Positions 35,073-47,627 of a DNA stretch of 64,000 nt are shown piece after piece (position 1 is the first letter of the stretch; every line of letters begins with the position of its first letter). Position numbers and translations under genes: made by a program. The notes beneath the pieces were generated by a model. That model was not told where the DNA came from, made no database searches, and saw only the letters and a list, made by a program, of their open reading frames with translations. The DNA is from Adiantum capillus-veneris (lineage: Eukaryota; Streptophyta; Polypodiopsida; Polypodiales; Pteridaceae), in the NCBI GenBank assembly GCA_014529385.2, contig CM043968.1, positions 30,165,013-30,229,012 on the forward strand, given 5' to 3'.

Positions 35073-35159
35073 ACTACTCTATCATTGCAGGTTGGTGAGG
35101 GTTATGGGAAGCTTGACAGTTAAAAATCATTGCTCATGTGAAAGGAAAAGAAATTCCAT

Positions 35160-35290
35160 CACTCAGAGAGAGAGAGAGAGGGGACTTTTCACCTGCAAAA
35201 CGATTGTGTGTGTGTGGAGAAGAGATAAAGGTGGTGCATGGGCTTGCAACATGTAGCCAATGATTTGAATGCGCTTGATGGAGTTGTGTG
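35160..35290. repeat. Dispersed repeat, copy 1 (partner at 39,525-39,655)
   Basis: GA array, then GGACTTTTCACCTGCAAAAC, a GT run and GGGCTTGCAACATGTAGCCA up to GATGGAGTTG. The same about 125 bases occur at 39,525-39,655. In one frame the end reads LDGVVWNSALIEC, which slightly recalls a PPR repeat, but too short to call. Confidence 0.8.
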
Positions 35291-35718
35291 GAATTCGGCT
35301 TTAATTGAATGTTGATGTACAGGGCCCAAGCGGGATATGGTTAAAGCCTTTGAATATGTTATCCCTTAATGTGTGGTGTCTTACGAATGATGGTTCAATA
35401 GTAATATCATGCTCACCAAGATGGTCAAAAAATTTTAGGATATTTTCAAACCGTTTTTTACTCTGCAAACACAAAGTTCATTAAGATCAAAAGGTTTAGC
35501 AAAGGTATCAATGGGTTTATACAAGTATTGGCCAACATTATTTAATGTGAAAATGCTCAAGATTAATTTTTATTCCAATATCCTTTAACATTTCATCAAA
35601 AAAAGTGTGAGGGTATATAAACTCCATAAATTATTAATGAAAGTTAAATGAATAAACCGATGTTTACTTTTATTACCTTGTTTAAACCATTGTAACTCAT
35701 TAGTTCTAGTAATTAAAT

Positions 35719-37806
35719 GTCGTACCTTGTAATATTGTATTCAAGCATCCTTGGAGTTTTGCCAAAGTCCTCAGATCCACGAAATTGTCGAGTTGTTTCG
35801 ATGATGATGTTGTATTGCTTGGTGTATTAGCAATACGCTTTTGCTGGTCCCTACTTCTAGAGGGTTTGAAAATTGTGTCAATGGTTAGACCAATTGGGTG
35901 GTGTTGAACTCGAGAGAGGAGTGGAGTTCCAGGTGTATATAATACTAAACCTTTTGCTGCATCACTCAGATGTTCATGAAGAGCATAAAAGACTACTACC
36001 GCATGCCGAACTTCAATGGGAAAAGATGTTACCCATCCAATGAAAGCATATACCTGTGCAGGCCCAAAGGAGTAAGGAAAGAACTTCGGAAGATTTTGAA
36101 ATACAAACCAAAGAAGGTGATCAAACCATATGATCGTTGCTGGGCAGTTAGAATTGGGATTCTTCTTACAAGTACACTTGATGAATGGTCTGTATGTGTT
36201 TCAACAATTCTTCAAGAACTTCTGAATGTCATTTTCTTTCTCATTGAGTGATAGTCCCTTTGTACGGGCTACCATGGAAGTATTAGAGTACTTTATACTA
36301 TCAATGTCTGACAGTTTTATCTGTTTTAGTGTAAAAGGTTTATCCTACGATAGTAGATGTTTTGATTGAAGTGCTAATGTTTTGCATTGTTCTACCACAT
36401 CAGGTGGTAAACTACGAAGTAGAGCTAAAGAGTCAATTGTGAATGGAGCACATTGATTCAGTATCTCAAAATCCCAAAGTTTGTTTTCAAGGAGAATAGT
36501 GTCGAGCTCAATCTGTCTGAAAGGGAGTAGCAGAATGACTTTCAAAAAAATTTGGGCATAGACCTTTCAATTTTTGGAGAAGAAGGGTCATTTGTTAGGC
36601 CTAGGGCCTCCTTTTCTTCTTGATCCAAGAGATCTAGATCCAAAAGAGGGTTCACAATCTCTTGAGATTGTCTAATTGCCAGAGGAAGGATAGGGGGATT
36701 ATTGATAAAATAGAGCTTATTAACTATGGAAGGTAGTGATGAAAAGTAGAATTTTAAATCCGAAAAGTCTTGAGCATCAATAAAACATAATGATAATATG
36801 TAATAGAAAAGAATTTAGTGAATTAATTAGTTGTGTAGGTTCTTTTCTGGCAAGGGCTAAGAGTTTTAACCTCATTAACAAATGTTGTTTTTAAAGCTAA
36901 AATCTCTTGTTCCTGTATTGCTTTTTTCTCATAGTCAAGAAGACTCTTATGAAAGTCCGTCCCTTTGAAGCATGATAGTAAGCATTGTGGTCCAATAGGA
37001 GGGATATGAAACCTTCTATCGTCGGAGTATCCAAATCGTGTGAGAGATACAATCCAGCCAACGTGAAGGATGTTACCAGAGATAAATTTGTAAATAGCTT
37101 ATAATGAAGGCAAGTTCAATATATGGTAGTAGTCCGACCAAGGACAACTCGGGAAATAAAGAGAGAGAGCTTAAATTTGACATCCCCTCTTATAGAACCA
37201 TATATTGACACTTGACCCAAAATAGATAAGACCTAAATTACAGTAGAAAATATATGAAGACAAAATCGACACAATCCAATTTTTTGTAAATGAAGCTGCT
37301 ACATTCGATTCTGGTAGGAGACAAATTGAGTCTCAGATTCCATGAGAGAATAGACCTATACCTGCCACCATCCAGCACAAGCAACTACTTAAAACATGGG
37401 CAACCTTGATGGGAAGACAGGTATCCAAACAGTCTATTCTTCTTGTTATTGCTATCACATAGCCCTAAACCCCTTCACTCTCCTTATATGCATTTCGACG
37501 GAGTTTTTTCTTTGCTTCTCTAGTAGGCATTATCCGTATTTTAACGGTATTTTCTACAGTAATTCTATTTGGCAGACTTTCCTCTACCATAATTTCAACT
37601 GGTACACTGGTTGTTTCAGGTTTGATGATGAAGGCTGATTTGCATCCTTCCAGAAAATCACATATGGAGGAGGGACTTGGCTTTCCATTGGATAGGTAGC
37701 ATCTCTTCTGAGTTTTTGGGCTCGCATTCTCAAAGGATGGTATATCACCCATAGTTTGGCTTTCGATAGATAGCATTATGCCCTGTAGTACATTTATATA
37801 AACCAA
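35719..37806 (-). pseudogene. Unidentified coding fossil on the minus strand
   Basis: From 36,545 down to 35,719 one frame is open for 275 codons except a TAG near 36,346 and a TGA near 36,210. It reads LLENKLWDFEILNQCAPFTI, RSLPPDVVEQCKTLALQSK, PFIKCTCKKNPNSNCPATII, FGPAQVYAFIGWVTSF and ends GCLNTILQGTTFNY. Upstream, in shifted frames, lie ILPLAIRQSQEIVNPLLDLD, RFGYSDDRRFHIPPIGPQCL, DYEKKAIQEQEILALKTTF and, at 37,465-37,806, SVPVEIMVEESLPNRITVEN. The long open stretches, all in one direction, point to a former gene of 2 kb or more. I cannot name the family. No retroelement, kinase, helicase or PPR motif is visible. The plus-strand ORF at 35,970-36,251 is its shadow. Confidence 0.45.
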
Positions 37807-39060
37807 ATCTTGTCTATTAGTGGTCTATTCTAGATGCTAGTTTCTAAGAATAATTGGAAAAAACCTCAGGTATACAACAACACTTTTATATTAACTACCT
37901 GTGAGATTTGGGCATCCTACCCTCTAATTGGATAGAATGATAGCCTCAGAGGATAAAGAGAGAGATATAGAAAAAAGGTTTTTTAGAGAAAAAGGTAGAA
38001 GCGGATCTCCATTTTTGGGGTTGTATAATGAATAAGATATATTTTGCCAAAATTTTGGCAGAGTTTAGTTTGTACGTGGCCATTTTTCAAAAAGTAGACC
38101 AGCCCTCCTTTTGTAGGAGCCTCACATGAGGATTTTTGTTTGTAAAAAATAAATAAATCTACAACTACCTATCCAAATATGTACGTGATTTCCAAGGTAT
38201 GGTTATGTCAAACCTTTAAACCTTTAGACAATCTTTTCCTTCTAGCAAAAAATTCCAAATTTTTGTTTCTATTTAAACATGTTTTTCAATTTCATCCCTC
38301 CCTCCTCTCTAAGGAGCCTCACATGAGGATTTTCTTCCATGCGCATATGTAGCATGTCATTTCCAAAATAGTTTACTTCACAAGTACCTAGTTCAAAAAA
38401 ATACAGTAGACTTTTCCTAAATGGTTTTAAAATCAATATACAAAATTTAACTTTTGCTTACAATTTCTCATTGTCTATAACAACTGAAAGAAAGAAAAGC
38501 TTATGCCAAATTCTGTTTAAACACCTCTCAGTAGACCAAAAATCTACCTGAGAACTCGGGGTCGTCATCTGTACGCTTTGTGTTGAAACCGTTTCGAATG
38601 ATTTTTGATATGAGGCTGCCAATCAAAACACATACAGAATGCTATTCATGAGTAGATGTTTACCATTATTCATTCAATCATTGTTAAAAAAAAACCTTTT
38701 TTTTGCTACGTTCTTCTCAACCATTATCTTACTATTTTTCAGATTTTGATAACAGATAAAGTTAGACCATGGTATATCAGATGTTTGCTCATGTATTTTC
38801 GACCATATATGCTACACCATGTTAACTACATTTTTATAACACACTTTTGTTTACCATTTAGACTCTTCTGATTGTGCTCCCGGATGATGAACGATTGTTC
38901 TTAGGTTGGAATCGCCTGCTGAGATGTATATGTGTGAGCCGCTTGTGTATGATCGACCAGGGCAGACCTCCTTCAAGTAAGCATGCATCGTTTTTGCAAA
39001 GCCATAAGCAAAAACGAGCAGTGCTTCCTATGATGTGTGTGTGTGTGTGAAAGAATGCTC
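37807..39060. other. Non-coding with a weak dispersed duplication
   Basis: AT-rich. GGAGCCTCACATGAGGATTT occurs at about 38,118 and 38,312 with similar flanks (CCTCC before, a TTCCAAA stretch after), a diverged direct repeat. CCTCACATGAGG itself is palindromic. No gene supported; a short GT run sits at 39,036-39,049. Confidence 0.4.
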
Positions 39061-39367
39061 AGAGTTGTGTGTTGGTGCACAGTAGGGTACTCTCCTCGCA
39101 TGCCCTCTGCGTTTTTTTATATGCAGCCCGCCGTGAAGTCTTTACGGTGCCTCAGTATTTTCTCCAGTTGTATGCGCCATGTTTAGGCTTGCCTTATTCG
39201 GTTCAGTTAATATCTGTCAAAGCGATAAGTTCCCTAATATGCAAGAGCTATTTGTTGAGTGAGATTGGATTCCCAGAGGGTAAAACATGAGAGCGAGGTT
39301 AAAACACTAGTGTTGTGTATTCGATAGGGCTTGGGCTATAAGTGGTTTCAATCAAATTGGTGTTGCT

Positions 39368-39381
39368 CCCACATCTTACGG

Positions 39382-39416
<35 letters not shown>

Positions 39417-39530
39417 CTTACCCCCAACCTTGTGTATGCCCACATCTTACGGGATTAAGAGAGAGAGAGAGGGAGGCTTACCCCCAACCTTGTGTATGCC
39501 CACATCTTACGGGATTAAGAGAGACGAGAG
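39368..39530. repeat. Three tandem units of about 60-70 bp with GA arrays
   Basis: CCCACATCTTACGGGATT begins at 39,368, 39,439 and 39,499. Each is followed by a GA run of decreasing length, then GGCTTACCCCCAACCTTGTG. Confidence 0.9.
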
Positions 39531-39655
39531 AGAGAGAGGACTTTTCACCTGCAAAACGATTGTGTGTGTGTGTGGAGAAGAGATAAACGTGGTGCATGGG
39601 CTTGCAACATGTAGCCAATGATTTGAATGCGCTTGATGGAGTTGCGTGGTCCCTG
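39525..39655. repeat. Dispersed repeat, copy 2 (partner at 35,160-35,290)
   Basis: Same block as 35,160-35,290, nearly identical apart from the length of the GA and GT runs, 4.3 kb away and in the same orientation. Confidence 0.8.
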
Positions 39656-40000
39656 AAGTTCACGCCAATTAACGAAGAAATGAAAGTGCAACTCTATCGT
39701 TTTTGGCTGAGTAGGATTCTGAGTGGCCTCGTTCAATGTTGCCAGCAAACTCCTGCATGTGCAAACACAACACACAAGTTGAGGGATGGGGTCAACCCCA
39801 ACCCGTGTGAATCCCACCTATGCCTAAATCGACATACCTTTTGTTTTTTGCAAAACTCATCATTGGTGATTGAAAATAAATTAATAGAGCCAAAAACTTT
39901 ACAAAACCTGCACATGCACAAACCATGCCATGAGACGGGGAAGCGTTGACCCACGGGTCAACAGTACGACATAACTCAATTTTTGTACCAAAATCTTATT

Positions 40001-40907
40001 GTTTGAGAGTTATGAAATGATGCATATTATGGTTATAAACATCATTCGTAATGAGTAGCTAGTCTACTTGCAGAAGCCAGGGTGCAATGGCACTTCCAGA
40101 TTGTAAATACAAATCCATTTGACCCCTTGAACTCTTCTTTTGGTTTAACCTATGGTAGCCTTAGTATATAAGGTACCTAGGTCATTTTGTAAAGAGAACT
40201 TCTATCATATTCATAGTTTTCACCTGTTGCCGTCAACTGTGTGTGAGAGAAAGAGAAAGAGAAAGAGTGTGAGCTTCATCCTGAAGCTACTTCCCACTCG
40301 CTCATCACATTGAAGATCCGATCACACCATCGCGATAGGCTTGAGAGAGCTACATGATAATGCCAAGCATTCCACGCAAGACAGAGCACATGCGCTCACG
40401 CATCTACGAGCTATTTGTGGTCGTAAGTGTATCAAACAATGTTTATTTTTTGCGTGCAAGTAGTCATTAGAATCGTGGTGACATAAGCTACATATGGGTA
40501 CTCATAGATTTCATTTTCAAGCACTTCCAAGATTCTACTTTGTCTTCATATGTGTTTTCCACATATGGGTCTTGAGTGAGGGTTTGGAGTGTAGAGGCTT
40601 GGGGACAAGTGTATCCTAGTGAGGCAATTTTGTTCCTAGAGTTTTGTATACAATTCTGGTCTGATTTGTGAGTTTCCTTCCGTTTATGTGTATGTGGGTT
40701 GGGTGGTGTAGTTGAGAGTAGTGAGATTTTTTATTGTGTCAGTTTAGTTGGCTTTCTAGAGTGTTGTATGTGTGGGGATCTCATTTTTACAAGCTAAAGA
40801 GATTGTCTACGTGCACCTATCGTGTCATCTATGTCCTCGATTGACATTATGTTGATCTAGATTGTGTTGCATTCACTTTACAGGTGGTGTGATTCGCTCC
40901 TGCAACA
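40001..40907 (+). repeat. Probable 5' LTR of a Ty3/gypsy-like element
   Basis: Starts TGTTTGAGAGTTATG and ends CTCCTGCAACA. A TATA-like AGTATATAAGGTACC is at 40,156-40,170, with a purine-rich leader (GAGAAAGAGAAAG) 70-90 bp on. It is followed at once by a TTGGCATCATTGTCGGGAAC string that resembles the TTGGCGCCGTTGCCGGGGA primer-binding region of plant Tat/Athila elements. No second LTR and no coding region follow, so it is a fragment. Borders are inferred. Confidence 0.4.
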
Positions 40908-40927
40908 TTGGCATCATTGTCGGGAAC
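40908..40927 (+). promoter_or_regulatory. Putative primer-binding site
   Basis: TTGGCATCATTGTCGGGAAC directly after CTGCAACA; three or four changes from the usual plant gypsy TTGGCGCCGTTGCCGGGGA. Confidence 0.4.
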
Positions 40928-40929
40928 AC

Positions 40930-42470
40930 AAGGACTTGAGTAGGTAATCCTTCTAACACTCGTGTGATGATTGCTTGCTTTAGTTTCAACTAAAGAGAGA
41001 AATTTTATTAAGTGGATCATGAAGAGGTTATTCCAAGATCAAGTGGACATGCTCTCTTACACACAACACCAACCAGTCATGCAAAAATGTCAATAGAAAC
41101 TTGTTTATTGCATTTTTAACCTCAAAAGCATACTTTTTAGTGATTCTAAATGCAAACAAGCACTTTAGCAAATAAATCAATGATGAATAGCTCTAGATCA
41201 GAATCATGTCACTTACCTAAAGCTACTCTTACACATCCTATGGGGTTTTTAATTTATGAGTAGAAAAACACTTCACTACCACACATGGACTAGCAGTTGA
41301 TTTTATCACCTCACAAATTACTTGACCATCAACAACTACTCTAATCTACAACTAATACTACAAATCCTAAGTAAATATATCTAGCCGAAGATCGTAAGCA
41401 AGGCACACGCTTCTTGGCGCATGCATTTACGCAATGAAATAATCAACCCAATTTTTAATCAATATTTGCTCTAATTAATACCCTTTTCATCTATATTTCT
41501 CCAATCAAGTATTACTTGCATATACACTTTAGATTGGAAAATTTCAATGCACAAATTTTGATCTCAAATCCATCAACTGAAAATGCATACACATCAAAAG
41601 GATGATCAATTTTTTCTTAGCCCATTCAAACCAAATTTGTAATCATTACAAAATCAATTGCTCATATCCCATAGCTCTAATAATCTAGACCAAATTAGAT
41701 TTGTCATTGTTCGCAAGGCTAGACACTCATGATTACGGCACTTGCAAATGCAATTCTGACCATATTCCAATTATTTGGCATACACATCAATGGAAATACA
41801 TAAAATTGTCCTCAATTTTGTGAAATTGAGTCATCCTAAGTCAATTAATCAAACACAAATCTACAAGGTCTTTTAATCATCACAATTTGCAACCAAAGCC
41901 AATCATCCATCCCCAATTTGGATATCAAATCCCATTGAGTAGGGACACACACACACACACCCAAATTTAGACCAAAAAAATATGCAATTAATCCATTAAT
42001 TTTTCTTTTTTCTTGAATTGCATACTTGATCAAGCATATATATAAATGCATGAATCCTCAATTTCTCAAAATTAATCCTGATTTTACCTAACCAAGCAAT
42101 GCACACACTCTAAAATTAAGCACACAAATTTCAATTTGGCTCAAGTGACAATGCCAATGAGACTTACACCTAAAGATTGCACACATTTGAAAAAATTGAC
42201 AAGCATTGAGGTGTCCCAAATGACCATCAATTATTGAAAAACAAGTAGTCTTGAATGGACACAATTTTTTCCCAATTTTTTTAGGCAAATAGGCATGGCC
42301 AATGATTGGGATTGCCTACCATACACATCAATTAGATGATTGCACACTCGCATATCAGCAATTAACTTAGTTTCTATGCATGCATACACTCAAATTTTGT
42401 CCTTTAGCATATATCTTACACAAGTTGGAACTCAAATGAGCCCAAGATGTGTACAAAATAAATGGAAAAT
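40930..42470. other. AT-rich non-coding
   Basis: No ORF with a recognisable motif, no repeat beyond a CA run at 41,946-41,960. It may include the leader of the element to its left. Confidence 0.4.
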
Positions 42471-42479
42471 AATGATGGT

Positions 42480-43650
42480 GCAAAGTCTTTCACACCTTTC
42501 TTGTGCACAATTGATGAAGTATTAGCCACTACTAGCACCAACAATAGAAATGGGCCCCAAGCACTTGCACAACCTAAACCCTCCACGAGAATGCTTCCTA
42601 GCCAAACTTGTTTCCAGGCGGATAGACACCCAAGGAAGGTTACTAGTTGTAGAATACAAGTACGCTGGTGTAGTGATGAGAAGTGATCCATTCTCAAAAT
42701 ACAAATGAGCCCCAAGTACTTGCACCACCTAAGCACTCTACAAGAATGCTTCCTATCCAAAACAACTTCCAAGCTACATGTAGACACCTAGGGGAAGTAA
42801 CTAGTCGTAAAATACAAGTATGCTCGCTTAGTGAGGAAAGTTCCATTCCAACAGTAGAAATGGCCTCCCCCAAAGGAGGTATCTAGTTATAAAATACAAG
42901 TAGACTAGTGTAGTGATGAGAAGAGCTCCATTTCAACAATAGAAACAAGACCCAATCACTTGCACTATCTAAACCATCCAAGAGGATGTTCCCTACCCAA
43001 ACTTGTTTCTAAGCAAATAGAAACGTAGGGGAGGTGACTAGTCATAAACTACAAGTACGCTTGTGTAGCTTTGAGGAGCGCTCCATTTTAACAATTGAAA
43101 TGATCCCCAAGAACTTGCACCACTTAAACCCTCCATGAGGATTCTTTCTACCCAAACCTTTTTCTAGGCATAGATAACAAGGGGAGGTATCTAGTTGTAA
43201 AATACATGTATTCCAGTGTAGTGATAAGAAACACTCCATTAGAAATGTACTCCAAGCACTTACACCACCTGGACTCTCCGTAAGAATTCTTCCTGTCCAA
43301 ACCTGCTTCTAAGTGGAGAGACGCTCGGATAGACACCTAAGGGAGGTAACTAGTTGTAAAATACAAGTATGAAGGTGTAGTGATGAGGAGCACTCCATTC
43401 CAACAATGAAAATGAGCCGCAATTACTTGCACCATCAACGAGGATGCTTCCTACCCAAGCCTATTTTCAAATGGATAGACACCCAAGGGAGGTAACTAGT
43501 CGTAAAAATATACAAGTATGAAGGTGTAGTGATGAGGCCGAACACTCCGTTCCAAGCACTTGCAACACCTAAACCCTCCAATAGAATTCCTCCTACCTAA
43601 ACCTACTTCTCGGAGGACAAACACCCAGGGGAGGTAGCTATTTGTGGACA
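42480..43650. repeat. Minisatellite, about 150-bp units, seven to eight copies
   Basis: The core CCAAGCACTTGCACCACCTA recurs near 42,557, 42,713, 42,954, 43,108, 43,253, 43,415 and 43,554 (one unit without a clear core near 42,850). The full unit also has GAATGCTTCCTACCCAAAC, GATAGACACCCAAGGGAGGT, TAGTTGTAAAATACAAGTAT and GTGTAGTGATGAGGAGC. Units are 140-165 bp and diverged. The short ORFs over it on both strands follow the repeat. Confidence 0.85.
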
Positions 43651-43928
43651 ATGTTATTGGAAAAAAGATATGCAAAAAACTGCATGATAAATCTCAAGGA
43701 TAGACCTCAACTTCTAACTCTAGTAAGGAATTTAAAGTTTGTGCCAAAAGGGGTTTCTAAGATGATTGAACATTGTTTATATAGGCCCCTCCAAATGTAG
43801 TGCCTCTTTGAAAATTTGGAGGCCGAGCCCCTCAAGCTTCTCAAGGGGCCAAGAGGGCCCCGACGGCAACTTAAATATCCTGGTGCGAATAGAAACTCCC
43901 GATTCCAACAAATCAATGTGAATTTGAT

Positions 43929-43959
43929 GTTATTAACACTCCCATGGGGTGTTAATAAC
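43929..43959. repeat. 31-bp near-perfect palindrome
   Basis: GTTATTAACAC T CCCATGGG G TGTTAATAAC; only the pair flanking the central CCCATGGG is mismatched. Confidence 0.9.
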
Positions 43960-44158
43960 ATGAGCTATTCCCACTTCACACTTCATGTGAAGACGTGAAT
44001 AAAATCTGTGGAAATAGTGCAATTTAAATAACAACAAGTATGCTAGTTGTTATGTCTCACATTCTTATTAGTGTACTTGAATAATGGATCTTTGGTTATA
44101 TTAACTACCTAAGGCTCATCAGGGAGGTGTATAGGGTGCTTTTTCTCCCCGTTCTCTT

Positions 44159-44563
44159 TTGACAATCGTCCTTCTTGTTAGGGGATACACATGTCTCATC
44201 CCTCCAAAATGTGTAAATCAGTTCTTTCATTTCATCTTTGATCGTGGTACAACAAGCATATTTATGACATCAGCCAATGAAAACATTTCACCATCAACAT
44301 TTGATCTCACTCGCAATTTAGCCTTGTACAAGGACCGATGCACAACTTTAAGGACTTTCAAGACTTTTGACATATGCATGTTCTCCTTTGCATTTGACAT
44401 CATAGACAATGTTGTATTCTTCACATACAGCTCCTCATTACAACTTGGCTGCTTCACAAGAGCCAAGGTGTTTCTTGACTTCTGTACAAATGCCTTCGGT
44501 CCTCCTATTGAACATTTCCACAACCTTAGAGGATATTTTATTATCCAAGTTGAACTTGCTTAA
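44159..44563. other. ORFs on both strands, neither supported
   Basis: A plus-strand frame of 134 codons and a minus-strand frame of 98 codons (44,227-44,523) overlap. The minus reading (basic, with KVLKVLKVVHRSLYKAKLRV) looks slightly more protein-like. No motif lets me choose. Confidence 0.15.
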
Positions 44564-44915
44564 GTTTTTTCCTCTCTCATTGTTTCCTCTTTCTTTGTCT
44601 CTCATAAGCCCTAATGATAATACAAATTGGATCCTCTATGTTGGGATCCATTGTCTCTAAAGGATTCCTTCTTCTACTTTCATTTGCTACCCTTGAACAC
44701 CCAAGTAAACCTACCAAATCAGATTTCAAGAAATAGTTTGCCATAAATTTATGAGATGGGGAGGAAGTGGGCTACATGGAGAGAATGCAAGGCAAAGGGA
44801 GATTGATTATTTTGAGGAAGAGGGCAAGAGGGAGAATGGTGAGATTGTTTTAATAGCATGAGAGAGAGAGAAAACATGGCTTACACGAGTTTAAGATGTG
44901 AATCATGGAGAGCCT

Positions 44916-44918
<3 letters not shown>

Positions 44919-45005
<87 letters not shown>
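44919..45005. repeat. (GA)n microsatellite, 87 bp
   Basis: Uninterrupted GA; generates false Arg/Glu and Ser/Leu ORFs on both strands. Confidence 0.95.
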
Positions 45006-45011
<6 letters not shown>

Positions 45012-45193
45012 TATCATCCACAGAGGCCAACTTTGACCCATGGGACCAAAATAAAACATGAAAGTACAATGGTTCTTCCAATTGAAGCCATTGGACACAT
45101 ATGAGTTAAAGACTATGGATCCGTCCGAAAGAAAAAGGAAATCAAAGACAAAAACTAAGGAGGGTGAGAAGGAGGGGGAGTCGGGCTTGGAGT

Positions 45194-45826
45194 TCAGAAC
45201 TCTTGAATGACTGCTTTGCCCCCTCGGTAAATTGCCCATTTGCCTTGTTTGTGGGCTTCGTGCATCTTCTTGAACTCGATTGCTTTGAATTTGAGTTGGT
45301 TGGTGGTTAATTCCTTGGTAATCCAAAGCTTGGTCCCCTTGAGGAGGCTGGATTGGCATAATAGCTTCAGCCATTCCTCCTTTTCCTTGAAGGTGATGAT
45401 GTAGTGTTTGTGTGGCACTCATTTACTCGAGTAGTTGATCCAAGAGACTATGCTTGACTCGATGGTGATTGGTTGGAGGATTTCATCAAGCTTGGTGATT
45501 GCATCTTTGAGGGTGTCTTCTTCGGTGCAAACGGGTGATGGAAGCACCCCGGCCCTAACTTTGAGGGCCAGGGACTCTTGTAATTGGCGGTCTTGAAGGA
45601 CCACCTGTATTCCTATATTGATCTTCTTTGTGATGCCGTGTGCAGCCTTGTGGACCTTCTTTTGAACCACCGTGAGCGACTTGCTCATGGAGGCTTCAAC
45701 CTCCTCTGCTTTGCCAAGCAGGGTCTCTGTTCCCTTTGTATTCTTGAGCTTGTGTATGTGCATCTTGCGTGCCCCATTTTCCTCTATGAGCTCGAGAATC
45801 TGGGCTTCTAGGGCCGCAAATCTTGC
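45194..45826 (-). pseudogene. LINE ORF1-like remnant
   Basis: The first frame (45,826-45,419) opens with a heptad-like coiled coil (RFAALEAQILELIEENGARK) and continues to a stop at 45,419. A second frame (45,418-45,194) overlaps its end and reads HYIITFKEKEEWLKLL, KELTTNQLKFKAIEFKKMHE and QGKWAIYRGGKAVIQEF. Coiled coil followed by the L-T..Q-L-K..A/E-F-K...A...GK-A-x-Y-R-G-G ending is typical of plant LINE ORF1 proteins. The two halves need a frameshift. Neither endonuclease nor RT lies downstream (to the left), where the sequence runs into a GA array. Confidence 0.4.
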
Positions 45827-46392
45827 TTCTTATCGTGCAAAAAGTCTTTTTTTGGTGCGGTTGCCACAACAAGGAAACTCCTTCATGGGTGAGTTGTCGG
45901 TGTCCCAGGGGTGAACATCGTCGCCTTGGGGCTTAAGTTAATTGTTAAGGCTAGAATAGGCCAAAAAAAATGAGCCCAGCCACCACCCCAGGACTTCATT
46001 GACAAAACAAGATGCTACTTTTGAACTTGGCACGAGAGTAAATATAACAATTATTTATGGAAAGTTGAATTTGAAAATGGACATAGTCTTGGGTCTTTAA
46101 TATATGCTAGCAAGTACTACTCACTAGCATTGCCCTGGATAGCATTTTTTGTGCACTTACACATGCTTGCATGTACCCATCGGTTATAAACACTACCACG
46201 TGGAAAGTGATAAGACCCCCAATTTTTCTGCTTGGTTTGAGTTGTTGTTTGTTCCCTCTCTGATTATTTTTTGAGGGAAGTATACACACCCCAATGTTGT
46301 TGTCAAACAAAGGGGGGCTTCTACTCATTGTTTCAACTAGTGTGTTGAACTCTTCCATGGTCTATACTTAGAGCATTGCTAGTACTTTGGGC

Positions 46393-46407
46393 TTGAGGGG
46401 GATTTTT
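46393..46407 (+). promoter_or_regulatory. Polypurine tract-like sequence
   Basis: CTTGAGGGGGATTTT just before TGGGTCTTAAGCC; nearly the same as the tract of the gag-only copia (TTGAGGGGGGGAT). Confidence 0.4.
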
Positions 46408-46737
<330 letters not shown>

Positions 46738-46749
46738 TGGTATCAGAGC
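46738..46749 (+). promoter_or_regulatory. Primer-binding site (initiator tRNA-Met)
   Basis: TGGTATCAGAGC, followed by TTAGGC, directly after the LTR end. Confidence 0.85.
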
Positions 46750-47627
46750 TTAGGCTTTCCGTGGCCTAGGATAGCGCACCTCCGCAACAAGTTCTCCTCC
46801 CAAGATCAGCCTAACCAACGTTATCATGAAAAATCTCCTAGCGTTTTGCAAACAACTAGGCGCATGATTAGATATGCATTTTCATCTCGCAAAGGATCCC
46901 CCTTCACTTGCTCTTTTGTAGATCAGGTCAGCATTTTTGCATCAGGTTCCTAGCACTTCACTTATGGGATCATTTCATTGCTGAAAAACTTCTTTGCTCC
47001 ATCTGCATTTTTTAGCCAGGTCTGCGTTTTTGGGCTTTCAACCCATTTTTGACGGTTTTATTGGTCACTTTGTGTCATTGACACCTTCCACAAGTTGTTG
47101 GGAACCTAGTACCCATCAAGCCTTTGTTTTTCAGTAAAGAGAAGGTTTTTGGTGCCAAAAAAGTGCAACAAAAGTGGGCTGCAAATTTACTTGCGTTTTT
47201 GCACTAGGAGAGCAGCACTCAGCTTTTGAACCCCAGATCTCGCCACCACCTTCCCGGCTTTGCATTTGGTGCATTGTCGACAAATATCCTCTCCGTCTTC
47301 ATCAAAGTTCAACCATTACACCTTGCTGTTTTTTTTGTTTTCGGCCCATCTGGGACAGTGACAGTGATTCACTACCCTTCCTTTCTCCTTTGCACTGCTC
47401 TGAACCCTACTGGGAGCGTACGAGCACGCTAAAAATCACTGGACAGCAGTGTTTTCAGCACCTTGCAATTGCGTTTTTGGTTGGATAGCAGCCTCTTGGC
47501 TTGTGTTTTTCACAGAGGATGAAGTTACCTCCTGCCAGGACACCATCCGATGGTGGTCCATGCGGTCTCTCAGTGACTGTTGCAATACACAGTATCTTGA
47601 CATCGGCTTGATCATCTACGGGCGTAG

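Noticed and set aside
35250-35340. PPR protein fragment (LDGVVWNSALIEC)
   Set aside because: Only one weak repeat-like segment with a stop directly after it; also duplicated at 39.6 kb where the pattern fails.
35970-36251. 93-codon plus-strand ORF with basic residues
   Set aside because: Lies opposite a 275-codon minus-strand frame that continues far beyond it on both sides.
37130-37470. Viral movement-protein-like reading of the 37-kb fossil
   Set aside because: A faint resemblance in scattered frames only; no diagnostic residues could be pointed to, so no viral origin is claimed.
39069-39290. 73-codon ORF with aromatic and hydrophobic stretches
   Set aside because: No recognisable motif, preceded by a GT microsatellite, and no splice context that I could support.
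42480-43650. Regularly spaced repeats that could suggest a CRISPR array
   Set aside because: Whole about 150-bp units are repeated, the 'spacers' are themselves related, and the genome is eukaryotic.
44227-44523. 98-codon minus-strand ORF as a gene
   Set aside because: No motif, no support from neighbours, and an overlapping ORF of equal quality on the other strand.
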